NCBI RefSeq assembly: GCF_003330725.1
Contig: NZ_CP030840.1
Span: 5,208,001 to 5,272,000 of the forward strand
From: Acidisarcina polymorpha
Lineage (GTDB): Bacteria > Acidobacteriota > Terriglobia > Terriglobales > Acidobacteriaceae
Reading direction: 5' to 3'
DNA length: 64,000 nucleotides
In this document: positions 34,888 to 42,547 of the stretch, piece by piece
Position numbering within the stretch: position 1 is the stretch's first letter
Layout of the letters: each line of letters begins with the position of its first letter
The notes under the pieces: generated by a model
What the model saw: the letters and a program-made list of their open reading frames with translations, nothing else
Databases searched by the model: none
What the model was told of the DNA's origin: nothing
Program-made: the position numbers and the translations under genes

Positions 34888-35748
34888 TCAGTGCGCCATA
34901 CCCGCCAGAACTCCTCGCATATAAGCGAAGCTGGAGGTCACGCCCGGCATTGGATCATCGCCGTGCACCTCATATTCAAGATCCACGAAGCCGTCGTAGT
35001 TGATCGCGGTGAGCGCCTCAAATATGCCGCGAACCGGCATAATACCTTCTCCGACTGCTACCTGGCTTTCTTTACTCTGAAAGTCGGTGAGGTCCTTCAT
35101 GTGCATGTTGAAAAGCCGGGGTCCTACTTCATGGATTGCCTGGACCACGTCTGTGCCAGCACGGACTGTATGTCCAACATCAATGCAGCATCCGAGGCGA
35201 GCATCCATATTCTTGACGGCTTTCAGTACATCGAGCGGCGAATGCCAAAGCTTATCTTCCGGCCCATGATTGTGAATAGCGAATCGGATGTCGTATTCCT
35301 TGACGAACTTCTCAATTCGCGGAAGGACTTCGGGCGCGGGATCTCCGGCAACAATCACGGTGATACCCGCCCGTTTGCAATAATCGAACTTGCTTCGAAT
35401 GTCTGCATCCTCGTCCTTGGGAAAATAGATGGTTCCGGCGGCATGCAGCTTGATCCCGGCCGCGGCATAGTCCGCGAGCGCCTTCGCCTCCTCCCCGGGA
35501 TCCATAGGAAGGTGGTCCTTCACGTCTTTAGCGTTCAACGCAGAAACCTTGAGCTGCTTCATAAAGCCAATTAGCTGCGTTCGATTGAACTCACGAAAGG
35601 TATAGCTGGCGACGCCGAGATGGGTGGGGAGCATCCGCTCCTTTGTGGAGGCTTGCGCGACCGCTTGCGTATCACGCGATGTGAGGGATACTGCCGCGGC
35701 AAGAGTACCGGAACCAATGAAGTTGCGACGGGTGAGCTTATTGTTCAT
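34888..35748 (-). CDS. Second Tat-exported TIM-barrel enzyme, sugar phosphate isomerase/epimerase family
   Basis: Another exported xylose-isomerase-like TIM barrel. From the ATG at 35746-35748 it begins MNNKLTRRNFIGSG, a clean twin-arginine motif. A TTG six codons upstream is in frame but has no ribosome site. Features of the mature domain are LGVASYTFREF, LKVSALNAKDVKDHL, FAIHNHGPEDKLW, GCCIDVGHTVRAG, FNMHMKDLTDF and the C-terminal GFVDLEYEVHGDDP. Glu, His and Asp residues at these positions form the usual divalent-metal site of the family. About 286 residues. It is only distantly like the copy at 17264. It converges with the APC gene. Function is inferred as a sugar or keto-sugar isomerase or lyase in the periplasm. 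Confidence 0.83.
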   Translation of the reverse strand: MNNKLTRRNFIGSGTLAAAVSLTSRDTQAVAQASTKERMLPTHLGVASYTFREFNRTQLIGFMKQLKVSALNAKDVKDHLPMDPGEEAKALADYAAAGIKLHAAGTIYFPKDEDADIRSKFDYCKRAGITVIVAGDPAPEVLPRIEKFVKEYDIRFAIHNHGPEDKLWHSPLDVLKAVKNMDARLGCCIDVGHTVRAGTDVVQAIHEVGPRLFNMHMKDLTDFQSKESQVAVGEGIMPVRGIFEALTAINYDGFVDLEYEVHGDDPMPGVTSSFAYMRGVLAGMAH

Positions 35749-35952
35749 AGATGTGCATGTTCTCAAGATGTCCGTCCGACAAATTTCAATCTCTCGGCAG
35801 GACGCTTCTCATTATGCTACAAACCAGGCCCTCACGAGTCTGGCGTGCCAGCGATAAAGAACGCCCAAATTCCTGTCGACGGCCCTCGGCGCGTTAGAAT
35901 TGAAGTGCGCAGAACGGTAATCTGCCTGTTCATTTGAAGGGGTTGTTGTTCC

Positions 35953-36417
35953 ATGTCCAGTGCTCCTGCTCGCCCCCGAGACGTTAGCCCCTCCCGGCCG
36001 GAGCCCTTGCCCGTTGTTTCCGGTAAAGCGCGGGAAGCAATCGCCTGGTCCAGTTTTCTCTTTGCCATCCTGCAGAGCATTTGCACCTTCTTTGCCGCCC
36101 TGAGTGGTCTCCGTCTGGTGATCGGTATTGGGTCTTTAGCATTAAGCACCGGCGTTGTGACTTCTCTGGAGAGGCTTCATTCGGATTGGATCCGGGTGCC
36201 GATGATTGTGGTAGCTCTGGTCGGGGCGCTCCTGAATCTGGTCGTGATCATGCAGATACGACGCCTTCGCAATCGCCCTGCTTCGCGTTGGCGGCAGCGA
36301 CCTTTGGACCCGCGAAAGCTTCGGATGGAACGCCTGCAGCTCATTCTTTCCTTCGGGACTCTGTCTCTTATCGTGATCGAAGAATACCTGCATTTCCTCA
36401 AATGTCATCACCTCTAG
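35953..36417 (+). CDS. Hypothetical membrane protein, 154 residues
   Basis: No family recognised. The N-terminus is a Pro/Arg-rich cytoplasmic-looking stretch of about 30 residues. Three or four hydrophobic segments follow (about 32-50, 55-72, 85-105 and a last one near 130-148), with a basic loop RRLRNRPASRWRQRPLDPRK between the last two and ending EEYLHFLKCHHL. An AGGGG lies about 11 bases upstream of the ATG. It sits alone, 59 bases before trmFO on the same strand. Confidence 0.6.
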   Translation: MSSAPARPRDVSPSRPEPLPVVSGKAREAIAWSSFLFAILQSICTFFAALSGLRLVIGIGSLALSTGVVTSLERLHSDWIRVPMIVVALVGALLNLVVIMQIRRLRNRPASRWRQRPLDPRKLRMERLQLILSFGTLSLIVIEEYLHFLKCHHL

Positions 36418-36476
36418 CAGCTAGCTACGCACGAACGCACCCGGCAAGTCGCGCCACAAAAACGTAATCTAAGTGT

Positions 36477-37826
36477 ATGAGCAGGATCAAAGTCATTGGT
36501 GGTGGTCTCGCCGGCCCCGAGGCCGCCCTCACCGCAGCAAAATTGGGAATTCAGGTAGACCTGTATGAAATGCGGCCGGTCAAGATGACGCCGGCGCATG
36601 AGTCGGCAGAGTTTGGCGAGTTGGTTTGTTCGAATTCCTTGAAGTCGGAGAGCGAACACACCGCGCCCTGGCTCCTCAAGCAGGAGATGCGCAGGGCTGG
36701 TTCGGAGCTCCTCAAGTGCGCCGATCTAAGCGCTGTTCCTGCCGGCCATGCGCTCGCCGTAGACCGAGTGGAATTCTCAAGGAGAATCGCCGCCGCGATT
36801 GCCGCGGAATCCCTCATCTCCGTCCACCGAGAGGAAGTTACCACCCTCGATGCAGAGTCAGGGATTGTCGTTCTGGCGAGCGGGCCGTTAACTTCCTCCG
36901 CTCTCGCCGCCGAGATCGTCAGGCTTACCGGCAGCGAACACCTTGCTTTCTATGACTCAATCAGCCCGATCGTAGAGGCTGACTCGATCGATATGGAGCA
37001 GGTCTATTTCGCCGCCCGATACGACAAAGGAACTGCCGACTACATCAATTGCCCGATGACTCGCGAGCAGTACGACGCTTTCTACGACGCGTTAATGGCT
37101 GCAGAACAGGTGCAGGAGAAAGAGTGGGAAAACCTCGCTTATTTCCAGGCCTGCCTTCCGATTGAGCAGCTTGCCCGGAGTGGACGCGACACTCTACGCT
37201 TCGGCCCGATGAAACCTGTCGGTTTACGCAATCCTCGCACCGGAGAAACGCCCCACGCAGTGGTGCAGCTGCGATGCGAGAATCTGCGAGCAGACTCTTA
37301 CAACCTCGTCGGCTTTCAGAACCACCTTAAGTTCGGCGAACAGGCGCGTATCCTGCGGATGATTCCGGGGCTTGAGCATGCCAAGTTCCTTCGCTACGGC
37401 CAAATCCATCGCAATACCTATATCAACTCGCCGACCGTGCTTACCGAGAAACTTCACCTTCGTAGTTGGCCAAACATTTTTATCGCCGGGCAGCTCTCTG
37501 GCGTAGAGGGTTATACCGAATCGATCGCCACTGGGATGCTGGCAGGAATGTACGCAGCGGCGGCGGCCGATGGCGTTGAGATCGCCACTATCCCACGCGA
37601 GACGGCGTTGGGCTCGCTGGTGAACTACATCAATCATGCCGAAGCCAAGCGCTTCCAGCCAGCCAACATCACCTTCGACCTGCTGCCTCCGCTCGAAGAA
37701 TCCGTTCGCAAGAAAATCCGTGACAAACGCGAGCGGCACCGTCTGCAATGCGAGCATGCCCTGCAGCGATTTGACGAATGGCTGATGCAGTTAAGAATCG
37801 CAACATCCCATCGACAGGTCTGCTGA
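36477..37826 (+). CDS. trmFO: Folate/FAD-dependent tRNA (uracil-54-C5)-methyltransferase
   Basis: Makes 5-methyluridine at position 54 of the tRNA T-loop, using methylenetetrahydrofolate and FADH2. The N-terminal FAD motif is VIGGGLAGPEAAL. LYEMRP and AHESAEFGELVCSNSLKS follow, which are diagnostic for TrmFO. YFAARYDKGTADYINCPM near residue 180, GPMKPVGLRNPRTG near 240 and the C-terminal FIAGQLSGVEGYTESIATGM are also characteristic. 449 residues, the normal length. Enzymes of this type use a catalytic cysteine in the CPM/CSN region, and both motifs are intact. No Shine-Dalgarno stands out before the ATG. Confidence 0.97.
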   Translation: MSRIKVIGGGLAGPEAALTAAKLGIQVDLYEMRPVKMTPAHESAEFGELVCSNSLKSESEHTAPWLLKQEMRRAGSELLKCADLSAVPAGHALAVDRVEFSRRIAAAIAAESLISVHREEVTTLDAESGIVVLASGPLTSSALAAEIVRLTGSEHLAFYDSISPIVEADSIDMEQVYFAARYDKGTADYINCPMTREQYDAFYDALMAAEQVQEKEWENLAYFQACLPIEQLARSGRDTLRFGPMKPVGLRNPRTGETPHAVVQLRCENLRADSYNLVGFQNHLKFGEQARILRMIPGLEHAKFLRYGQIHRNTYINSPTVLTEKLHLRSWPNIFIAGQLSGVEGYTESIATGMLAGMYAAAAADGVEIATIPRETALGSLVNYINHAEAKRFQPANITFDLLPPLEESVRKKIRDKRERHRLQCEHALQRFDEWLMQLRIATSHRQVC

Positions 37827-37873
37827 AAAGCGGTCCGGCTTCGAGAATGCATCTAACGCGCAGAGACCCCAAT

Positions 37874-38383
37874 ATGACTGAGCCGCTGTCGCATCTTCGC
37901 TCCCACATTGAGATCATCGCGAAACATGAGCAGGAGTTTCTGGAGCGCCGTACCCGGTCGGAACGGCTGGGCGATTCGCTCGGGACGTTTATCGGCAGCT
38001 TGACCTTCGTTGCAATTCATCTCTGCTGGTTTTCCGCCTGGATATTGTTCAATGTATTCCCGCTCGGGATCCAGCACTTCGACCCATTCCCATTTTCCCT
38101 TCTGGATTCGATTGTCGCCTTGGAGGCGATCTTTCTGGCCAGTTTTATCGTGATGCGACAAAGCCGGGCGAGCCGGCGCTCGGATGAGCGCGATCACCTC
38201 ATGTTGCAGATCCTCATGCTGACAGAAAGAGAAATCACGGCCGTGCTCGGCGTAGAGCGCCTGCTCGCTGCCAGAATGGGACTCAAAGAAGTTGAAGCCA
38301 ACGAAGAGATCGAGCAACTGAGCCAGGAAACATCAATCGACGAAGTTGCTCAAACGCTTCAAGAGCACTTGACTGAGGATTGA
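37874..38383 (+). CDS. DUF1003 membrane protein
   Basis: Family of small inner-membrane proteins of unknown function. The ATG at 37874 is chosen because the conserved region begins HIEIIAKHEQEFLERRT just after it. An upstream in-frame ATG at 37778 would overlap trmFO by 49 bases, and one at 37847 is also possible. Two transmembrane helices follow the RTRSERLGDSLGTFIGSLTF motif: about residues 37-58 (FVAIHLCWFSAWILFNVF) and 74-92 (DSIVALEAIFLASFIVM), then a basic RQSRASRRSDERDH stretch and a long C-terminal helix rich in Glu and Leu. 169 residues. It follows trmFO by 47 bases. Confidence 0.85.
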   Translation: MTEPLSHLRSHIEIIAKHEQEFLERRTRSERLGDSLGTFIGSLTFVAIHLCWFSAWILFNVFPLGIQHFDPFPFSLLDSIVALEAIFLASFIVMRQSRASRRSDERDHLMLQILMLTEREITAVLGVERLLAARMGLKEVEANEEIEQLSQETSIDEVAQTLQEHLTED

Positions 38384-38641
38384 GTTACTGCGAGTTACTG
38401 AGCATTCAATCACTGAGGATGTGTTCTTTCCGCGGGAGCATCGTTGTTCGATCCCCGACTGCACTCGCACTCCGGCGCTCTTGAATCCGCCCGCTCAACG
38501 ATTCCCCGTGAGACTAACCCGCGAGCTGAACCCTCAAGATGAAAGATACGAGCGCTGAGTCTGGTCAGCTCCGGAGGTCTGCCTTCTGAGCTAAAAGCTT
38601 GTACGCATCCCTTACCCTGCTTCTCGGTGTATTGTGTTCGC

Positions 38642-39793
38642 ATGACTTCACTCTCGCCGCTTGATGCGCTCGGTCCGGCATTCCGCCGAACCCGCGAAGT
38701 GCTGGCGCAGCCTTTCCGGCTTGGGTTCTTTCTAAAGATTGCCCTTGTGGCGGCCCTGACCCAGCCAAGCTTCTACTCGATGTCGCTCTCCTATCCAACC
38801 CAGGGAGCCCAGTTTGCGGTTCTCCCGCACCTGGGCGGTCGCTCGAGTTTCGGGGAGTCGAGTTTTGCTGATCACTTTCTGACAGCGCCGCGATTAGCTG
38901 TCTTTGGGGCGGCTGCCTTGGTCGTCGGAGTGCTCTTCGCGCTGGCGGTATGGATCGTGCTCGCCTATCTATACTGCCGGCTGCGTTTCACGCTCTTCGA
39001 CCTGGTTGTTTTTAAACGAGGCCGGGTCCGGCAGGCGTGGTCGGAGTATGGACACCCGGCTTGGCGCTACTTCGGCTTGGTGATCCTGGTTTCGCTTGCG
39101 TTTATGGTAGTTGCGGCTTTGATCCTGGGGCCAGTGGTGCTGAACCTCGTCCGGGTGATGCGGCCGTTGATCGCGGCGGGTACGAATGCCAATCCATTTC
39201 CCGTTCTCGGAGCTATGCTGCCTCTCATTGCAGCGATCTTTGGCGTAGTGGCCCTTTGGGCGGTGATCGATGCCTTGATGCAGGACTTTCTGCTGCCCCC
39301 GATGGCGATCGAAGATGCTCCGCTGGAGTCGGCATTTGCCAGATTTTTTACCTTGCTGAAGAACAGTTTTGGCTCGGTGGTGCTGTATGTTCTGCTGCGG
39401 TTTGCGGTAGGGATCGGCTTGAATTGGATATTGCTGTTGATCGTATTCGTCGGACTGTTGATAGCCGGCCTGGCTATTTTCGGGGTCGGCTTCTTGCTCT
39501 ACCACGCCCTGTGGGCGAGCGTTCTTGGGCAGGTCGTCTGTGTTGCCCTGGCAATCGTGGTCGGATTCGCAGTCATTGTTGTTTATTTGGCGGCGATGGT
39601 CAGTGTTTTCGGGATCTCGGCTGTATTCAAACAGTCCTATGCGGTGTATTTCTTTGGCGGAAGATACTCAGCACTCGGAATCAGGCTTGAGCCGCCGCCA
39701 ACGTTGGCATCGGTCGACCTCATTCCGCCGATGCCGGCGAATGAACCGCCGACAGATCTTTTCCCGTCTGGCGACACTCCGGCCGTCTGGTGA
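38642..39793 (+). CDS. Hypothetical polytopic membrane protein, 383 residues
   Basis: I do not recognise a family. The N-terminus is short and polar (PLDALGPAFRRTREVLAQPF), then about six to seven strongly hydrophobic segments run through to residue 340, several of them Ala/Leu/Val/Phe-rich. The soluble loop near residues 120-150 and a Pro-rich C-terminal tail (PPPTLASVDLIPPMPANEPP) are the only hydrophilic parts. No ribosome site is visible before 38642 or before the in-frame ATG at 38627. The 38384-38641 gap upstream contains a short direct repeat (GAGTTACTG twice, about 38382-38401) and nothing else. Converges with der (24 bases). Confidence 0.65.
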   Translation: MTSLSPLDALGPAFRRTREVLAQPFRLGFFLKIALVAALTQPSFYSMSLSYPTQGAQFAVLPHLGGRSSFGESSFADHFLTAPRLAVFGAAALVVGVLFALAVWIVLAYLYCRLRFTLFDLVVFKRGRVRQAWSEYGHPAWRYFGLVILVSLAFMVVAALILGPVVLNLVRVMRPLIAAGTNANPFPVLGAMLPLIAAIFGVVALWAVIDALMQDFLLPPMAIEDAPLESAFARFFTLLKNSFGSVVLYVLLRFAVGIGLNWILLLIVFVGLLIAGLAIFGVGFLLYHALWASVLGQVVCVALAIVVGFAVIVVYLAAMVSVFGISAVFKQSYAVYFFGGRYSALGIRLEPPPTLASVDLIPPMPANEPPTDLFPSGDTPAVW

Positions 39794-39817
39794 CCAGAGA
39801 GAACGCCGGGCATCCCC

Positions 39818-41533
39818 CTACGGCTGGCCCTTCTGGTTTCTCGCGCGAACTTTGAACCAGATAGGAGAGCCTTCAAAGCCGAATGCGGCACGAACCTGGT
39901 TTTCGAGGAAGCGCTCGAACGAGAAGTGTAGCTTCACCAGCCGGTTGGCAAAGAGGATGAAGGTGGGGGGCGCCACCGCTGCTTGGGTCATGTAGTAAAT
40001 GCGAATCTTCTGCGCCATCGGCACCCCGGCGCGCTGGAAGTCGACCTGTTCGAGGAACCGGTTCATCTGCCCGGTGGTAACGCGTTTCCGGCGCTCCTTG
40101 GCGACATGGTCGGTGACTTCAAGGACCTTCTTGAGATTATTGCCCCGCGACGCCGAGATGAAGATGAGCGGCGCGTAGTGGAGATATTTGAGCGCGTGCC
40201 GAACCTGCTCCTCGAAGACGTCCTTGTCGGCAGGCGGCTTTCCATCCGTCCGGGCGGTGGTCACCAGGTCCCACTTGTTGATCACGATCACGATCGACCG
40301 GCCGCTTTCATGGGCGTAACCGCCGATTGTCGCGTCAGCAGCGGTAACCCCCTCTTGCGCATCGATCACCAGCAGGGCAACGTCGGCGGCTTCGAGATGG
40401 CGGCGGGCCATCACCACGGAGAGCTTCTCGGCCATCTCGTGGGTCTTGCCCTTGCGGCGGATACCGGCAGTGTCGACAATGCGGAATCGGGAACCCTGGT
40501 AGTCGATGACTTCGTCGACGGCGTCCCGAGTCGTGCCGGCAATCGGGGAGACGATGGCGCGGCTGGTTCCAGTAAGGGCATTGAGCAGCGTGGATTTACC
40601 GACGTTGGGGCGTCCAATGATGGCGACTTTGGTCTCGAACTGCTCGAATTCGCCGTGAGTTCTGTGGAGATTCCGTTCGTCTTCTTCCGCGGCTTCAACC
40701 TCACTCGCGGCTGTCACTTCATCGACCGGCGCTTCAACTATAGGAAGCGCCTCGAAGACCGCATCGAGCAGGTCGCCGATGCCAAGGGAGTGTTCGGAGG
40801 AGATGGGGAAGATGGTTTTGAAGCCGAGTCGGCGGTAGTTTTCAGCGGCAGCGGTCATCTGCTGGGTGTCGATTTTGTTGACCGCCAGCATGACCGGCTT
40901 GCCGCCGCGCAGCAGAAACTTGGCGAGGTCGTAGTCGGGCGAAGCAAGTTCGGTCCGTCCATCGACGACCATCACGATCACGTCAGCCTCGTCGAGCGCG
41001 ACGCGGGCCTGACGGTGAATCTCTGATGGGATCAGCGCCTCGTCGTCGGGAACCATGCCGCCGGTGTCGACGATGCGCGCGGCCCGGCCCATCCAGCGGA
41101 CCTCGCCATAGATGCGGTCGCGGGTGATGCCTGGTTCGTCTCCGACAATCGACCGGCGGGTTTCGGTGAGCTTATTAAAGAGCGTGGACTTACCGACATT
41201 TGGCCGCCCGCATATGGCGAAGAGCGGCTCGTGATCGGCGCTGCCCGGTTTATCGGGCACATCCCGGCGGTCCTTGCGGGCCTTTGACGGGGTTGGAGCG
41301 TAGAAGGCGAGGTCGGCTTCGGCGACTTGCTCGGGCTCGGGCTTCGCAGCGACCGGGCGCTTGCGGCGAGCTGATTTGGTCAGGAATCTGACTGGCTTCG
41401 CTTCGACAGCGTCGGTGCTCGCGGCTTTCTTGGGGCGCGGGGCGGCATGGCCCCGGCGGACGGCTTTCTCTTTGGCGGCTACTTTGCGGGCTGTCTTCTT
41501 AGCGCCGTCGCGATTTCTTTTGACTGCTTTCAA
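39818..41533 (-). CDS. der: Ribosome-assembly GTPase Der (EngA) with long basic N-terminal extension
   Basis: Double-GTPase essential for maturation of the 50S subunit. GTPase 1: GRPNVGKST (109-117), DEPGITRDR, VDTGGM, NKID. GTPase 2: GRPNVGKSTLLNALTG, IAGTTRDA, VDTAGIRRKGK, NKWD. The C-terminal KH-like domain follows (FILFANRLVKLHFSFERFLE). The start is a TTG (41531-41533) with AGGT about 7 bases upstream. The first 100 residues, before EPLFAICGRPNVG, are Lys/Arg/Ala-rich and absent from standard Der proteins of 430-490 residues. No ATG lies closer to the GTPase domain, although internal GTG codons exist. The extension resembles a disordered RNA-binding tail. Confidence 0.95.
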   Translation of the reverse strand: MKAVKRNRDGAKKTARKVAAKEKAVRRGHAAPRPKKAASTDAVEAKPVRFLTKSARRKRPVAAKPEPEQVAEADLAFYAPTPSKARKDRRDVPDKPGSADHEPLFAICGRPNVGKSTLFNKLTETRRSIVGDEPGITRDRIYGEVRWMGRAARIVDTGGMVPDDEALIPSEIHRQARVALDEADVIVMVVDGRTELASPDYDLAKFLLRGGKPVMLAVNKIDTQQMTAAAENYRRLGFKTIFPISSEHSLGIGDLLDAVFEALPIVEAPVDEVTAASEVEAAEEDERNLHRTHGEFEQFETKVAIIGRPNVGKSTLLNALTGTSRAIVSPIAGTTRDAVDEVIDYQGSRFRIVDTAGIRRKGKTHEMAEKLSVVMARRHLEAADVALLVIDAQEGVTAADATIGGYAHESGRSIVIVINKWDLVTTARTDGKPPADKDVFEEQVRHALKYLHYAPLIFISASRGNNLKKVLEVTDHVAKERRKRVTTGQMNRFLEQVDFQRAGVPMAQKIRIYYMTQAAVAPPTFILFANRLVKLHFSFERFLENQVRAAFGFEGSPIWFKVRARNQKGQP

Positions 41534-41719
41534 TGTTTCTACCTATTTGAATGGTACAGATACCTCAGTGAAACTGCCTGGAGTTGCAGCATCCTAGGCT
41601 GTTGCGTAACTCAATGCAGCAGATCGCTGCAAGATGCAGAACGGCCACGCTTGAGAAACGACCTCACTTTAGGCCGCACAACCATCGCCCGAAACGCTGC
41701 AGATAAACGTCTGTCTCGA

Positions 41720-42112
41720 TTATCCTGCTATCACTGACGGTGCAATTCGGCCGCCGCCAAAGGAGCTACTGGCGCGATTGATCTCTGCGAAGAACACCAT
41801 GATATCGTTCGAATCAATGCCGGCGTTGTCGAGCGCTTCGACCAAGCCTGCCAGCAGACGCGTCTTCTTGTCGGCCTCAGTCCCGGAAGACACAAGGACT
41901 TCGATCATCAATATCCTTTCCGTTCGGGGTTTCGGCAAACCAGGATAGGTAAGATCGACTCTCAGGTCGGCCTGCTCAAGAGAAAGAAAGCGTTGAAACA
42001 TGTCGTCGTCGGGATACCCTGCCTTAACGCTTGCTTCGTGTATGGCACGGGAGATCGCATTTTTTTCGTCAGCGGTTCTGCCCGCTTTCATTGTGACAGT
42101 GAACAATGGCAT
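41720..42112 (-). CDS. 4-oxalocrotonate tautomerase-like protein
   Basis: Tautomerase superfamily, of the two-unit type resembling the tautomerase_2 family. The chosen start (42110-42112) gives MPLFTVTMKAGRTADEKNAI: Pro follows the initiator Met, and an N-terminal Pro is the catalytic base of this superfamily. In-frame ATGs at 42139 and 42127 would bury it. MFQRFLSL and a C-terminal half with RILMIEVLVSSG and DIMVFFAEIN follow, matching the second beta-alpha-beta unit. 130 residues. No strong ribosome site is visible at any of the three starts. The gene stands alone. Substrate unknown. Confidence 0.75.
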   Translation of the reverse strand: MPLFTVTMKAGRTADEKNAISRAIHEASVKAGYPDDDMFQRFLSLEQADLRVDLTYPGLPKPRTERILMIEVLVSSGTEADKKTRLLAGLVEALDNAGIDSNDIMVFFAEINRASSSFGGGRIAPSVIAG

Positions 42113-42414
42113 GAGAGTTTCAATCATAAAGGATTCCATAAGCCAACGTGCACTGCCGAACGTCCGGCAGCAACAATGCGATCGTCCAGGAACTGCCGCC
42201 ATTGGTCATTAAGACCTTCCAAGTACGACTAAGGAGGTTCTGCGATTCGTCAGGTCTTGTTGGTATCGGATGTTCTTGTCGGTGGTCGATGACTTCGAAT
42301 CCAGCTAGTTCAGCCGCATCGATCACGGTACCACTGGCGAGTTCCTCCCACTATGGGAACGCGCTTCCTTTAGCGTATGGCCTAGGAGATAGCTGGCTAG
42401 ACCCGCGGCGTTCG
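42113..42414. other. Spacer between the tautomerase and the small membrane ORF
   Basis: I see no convincing gene. The only open frame of note is on the reverse strand (42120-42326, about 68 codons), which overlaps the tautomerase start and has no recognisable motif. No tRNA-like fold or strong terminator is seen. Confidence 0.4.
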
Positions 42415-42516
42415 TTATCGAAGAATCAACACCGCACGGCGCAGCAGCATTAGATATGCTGTTGTCGCGAATGCGAGCGCGAGCGCTGAAATCGTTAACG
42501 AAATAGGATCAGTCAT
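42415..42516 (-). CDS. Candidate 33-residue single-pass membrane protein
   Basis: A small open frame on the reverse strand, ATG at 42514-42516 to TAA at 42415-42417. The product begins MTDPISLTISALALAFA, continues through Thr-Thr-Ala-Tyr-Leu-Met-Leu-Leu, and ends RRAVLILR. It is one hydrophobic helix followed by positive residues, so topology would be N-out, C-in. AGAGAAG lies 8 bases before the ATG and a TATAAT sequence just beyond that, though no good -35 accompanies it. It diverges from dinG (31 bases). No homologue is known to me, and chance cannot be excluded for so short a frame. Confidence 0.35.
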   Translation of the reverse strand: MTDPISLTISALALAFATTAYLMLLRRAVLILR

Positions 42517-42547
42517 GTTCGCCGCTTCTCTATTATAGGAATAAGCG

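Noticed and set aside
38410-38643. 77-codon reverse frame upstream of the 383-residue membrane protein
   Set aside because: No ribosome site, no motif, and composition as expected from random GC-rich sequence.
39983-41026. 347-codon forward frame opposite der, and a similar one at 23171-24184 opposite the TonB receptor
   Set aside because: Both are mirror frames of confident genes with repetitive Asp/Val/Gly or Arg/Gly composition and no motifs.
42120-42326. 68-codon reverse frame in front of the tautomerase
   Set aside because: Overlaps the tautomerase start region, and no family resemblance was seen.
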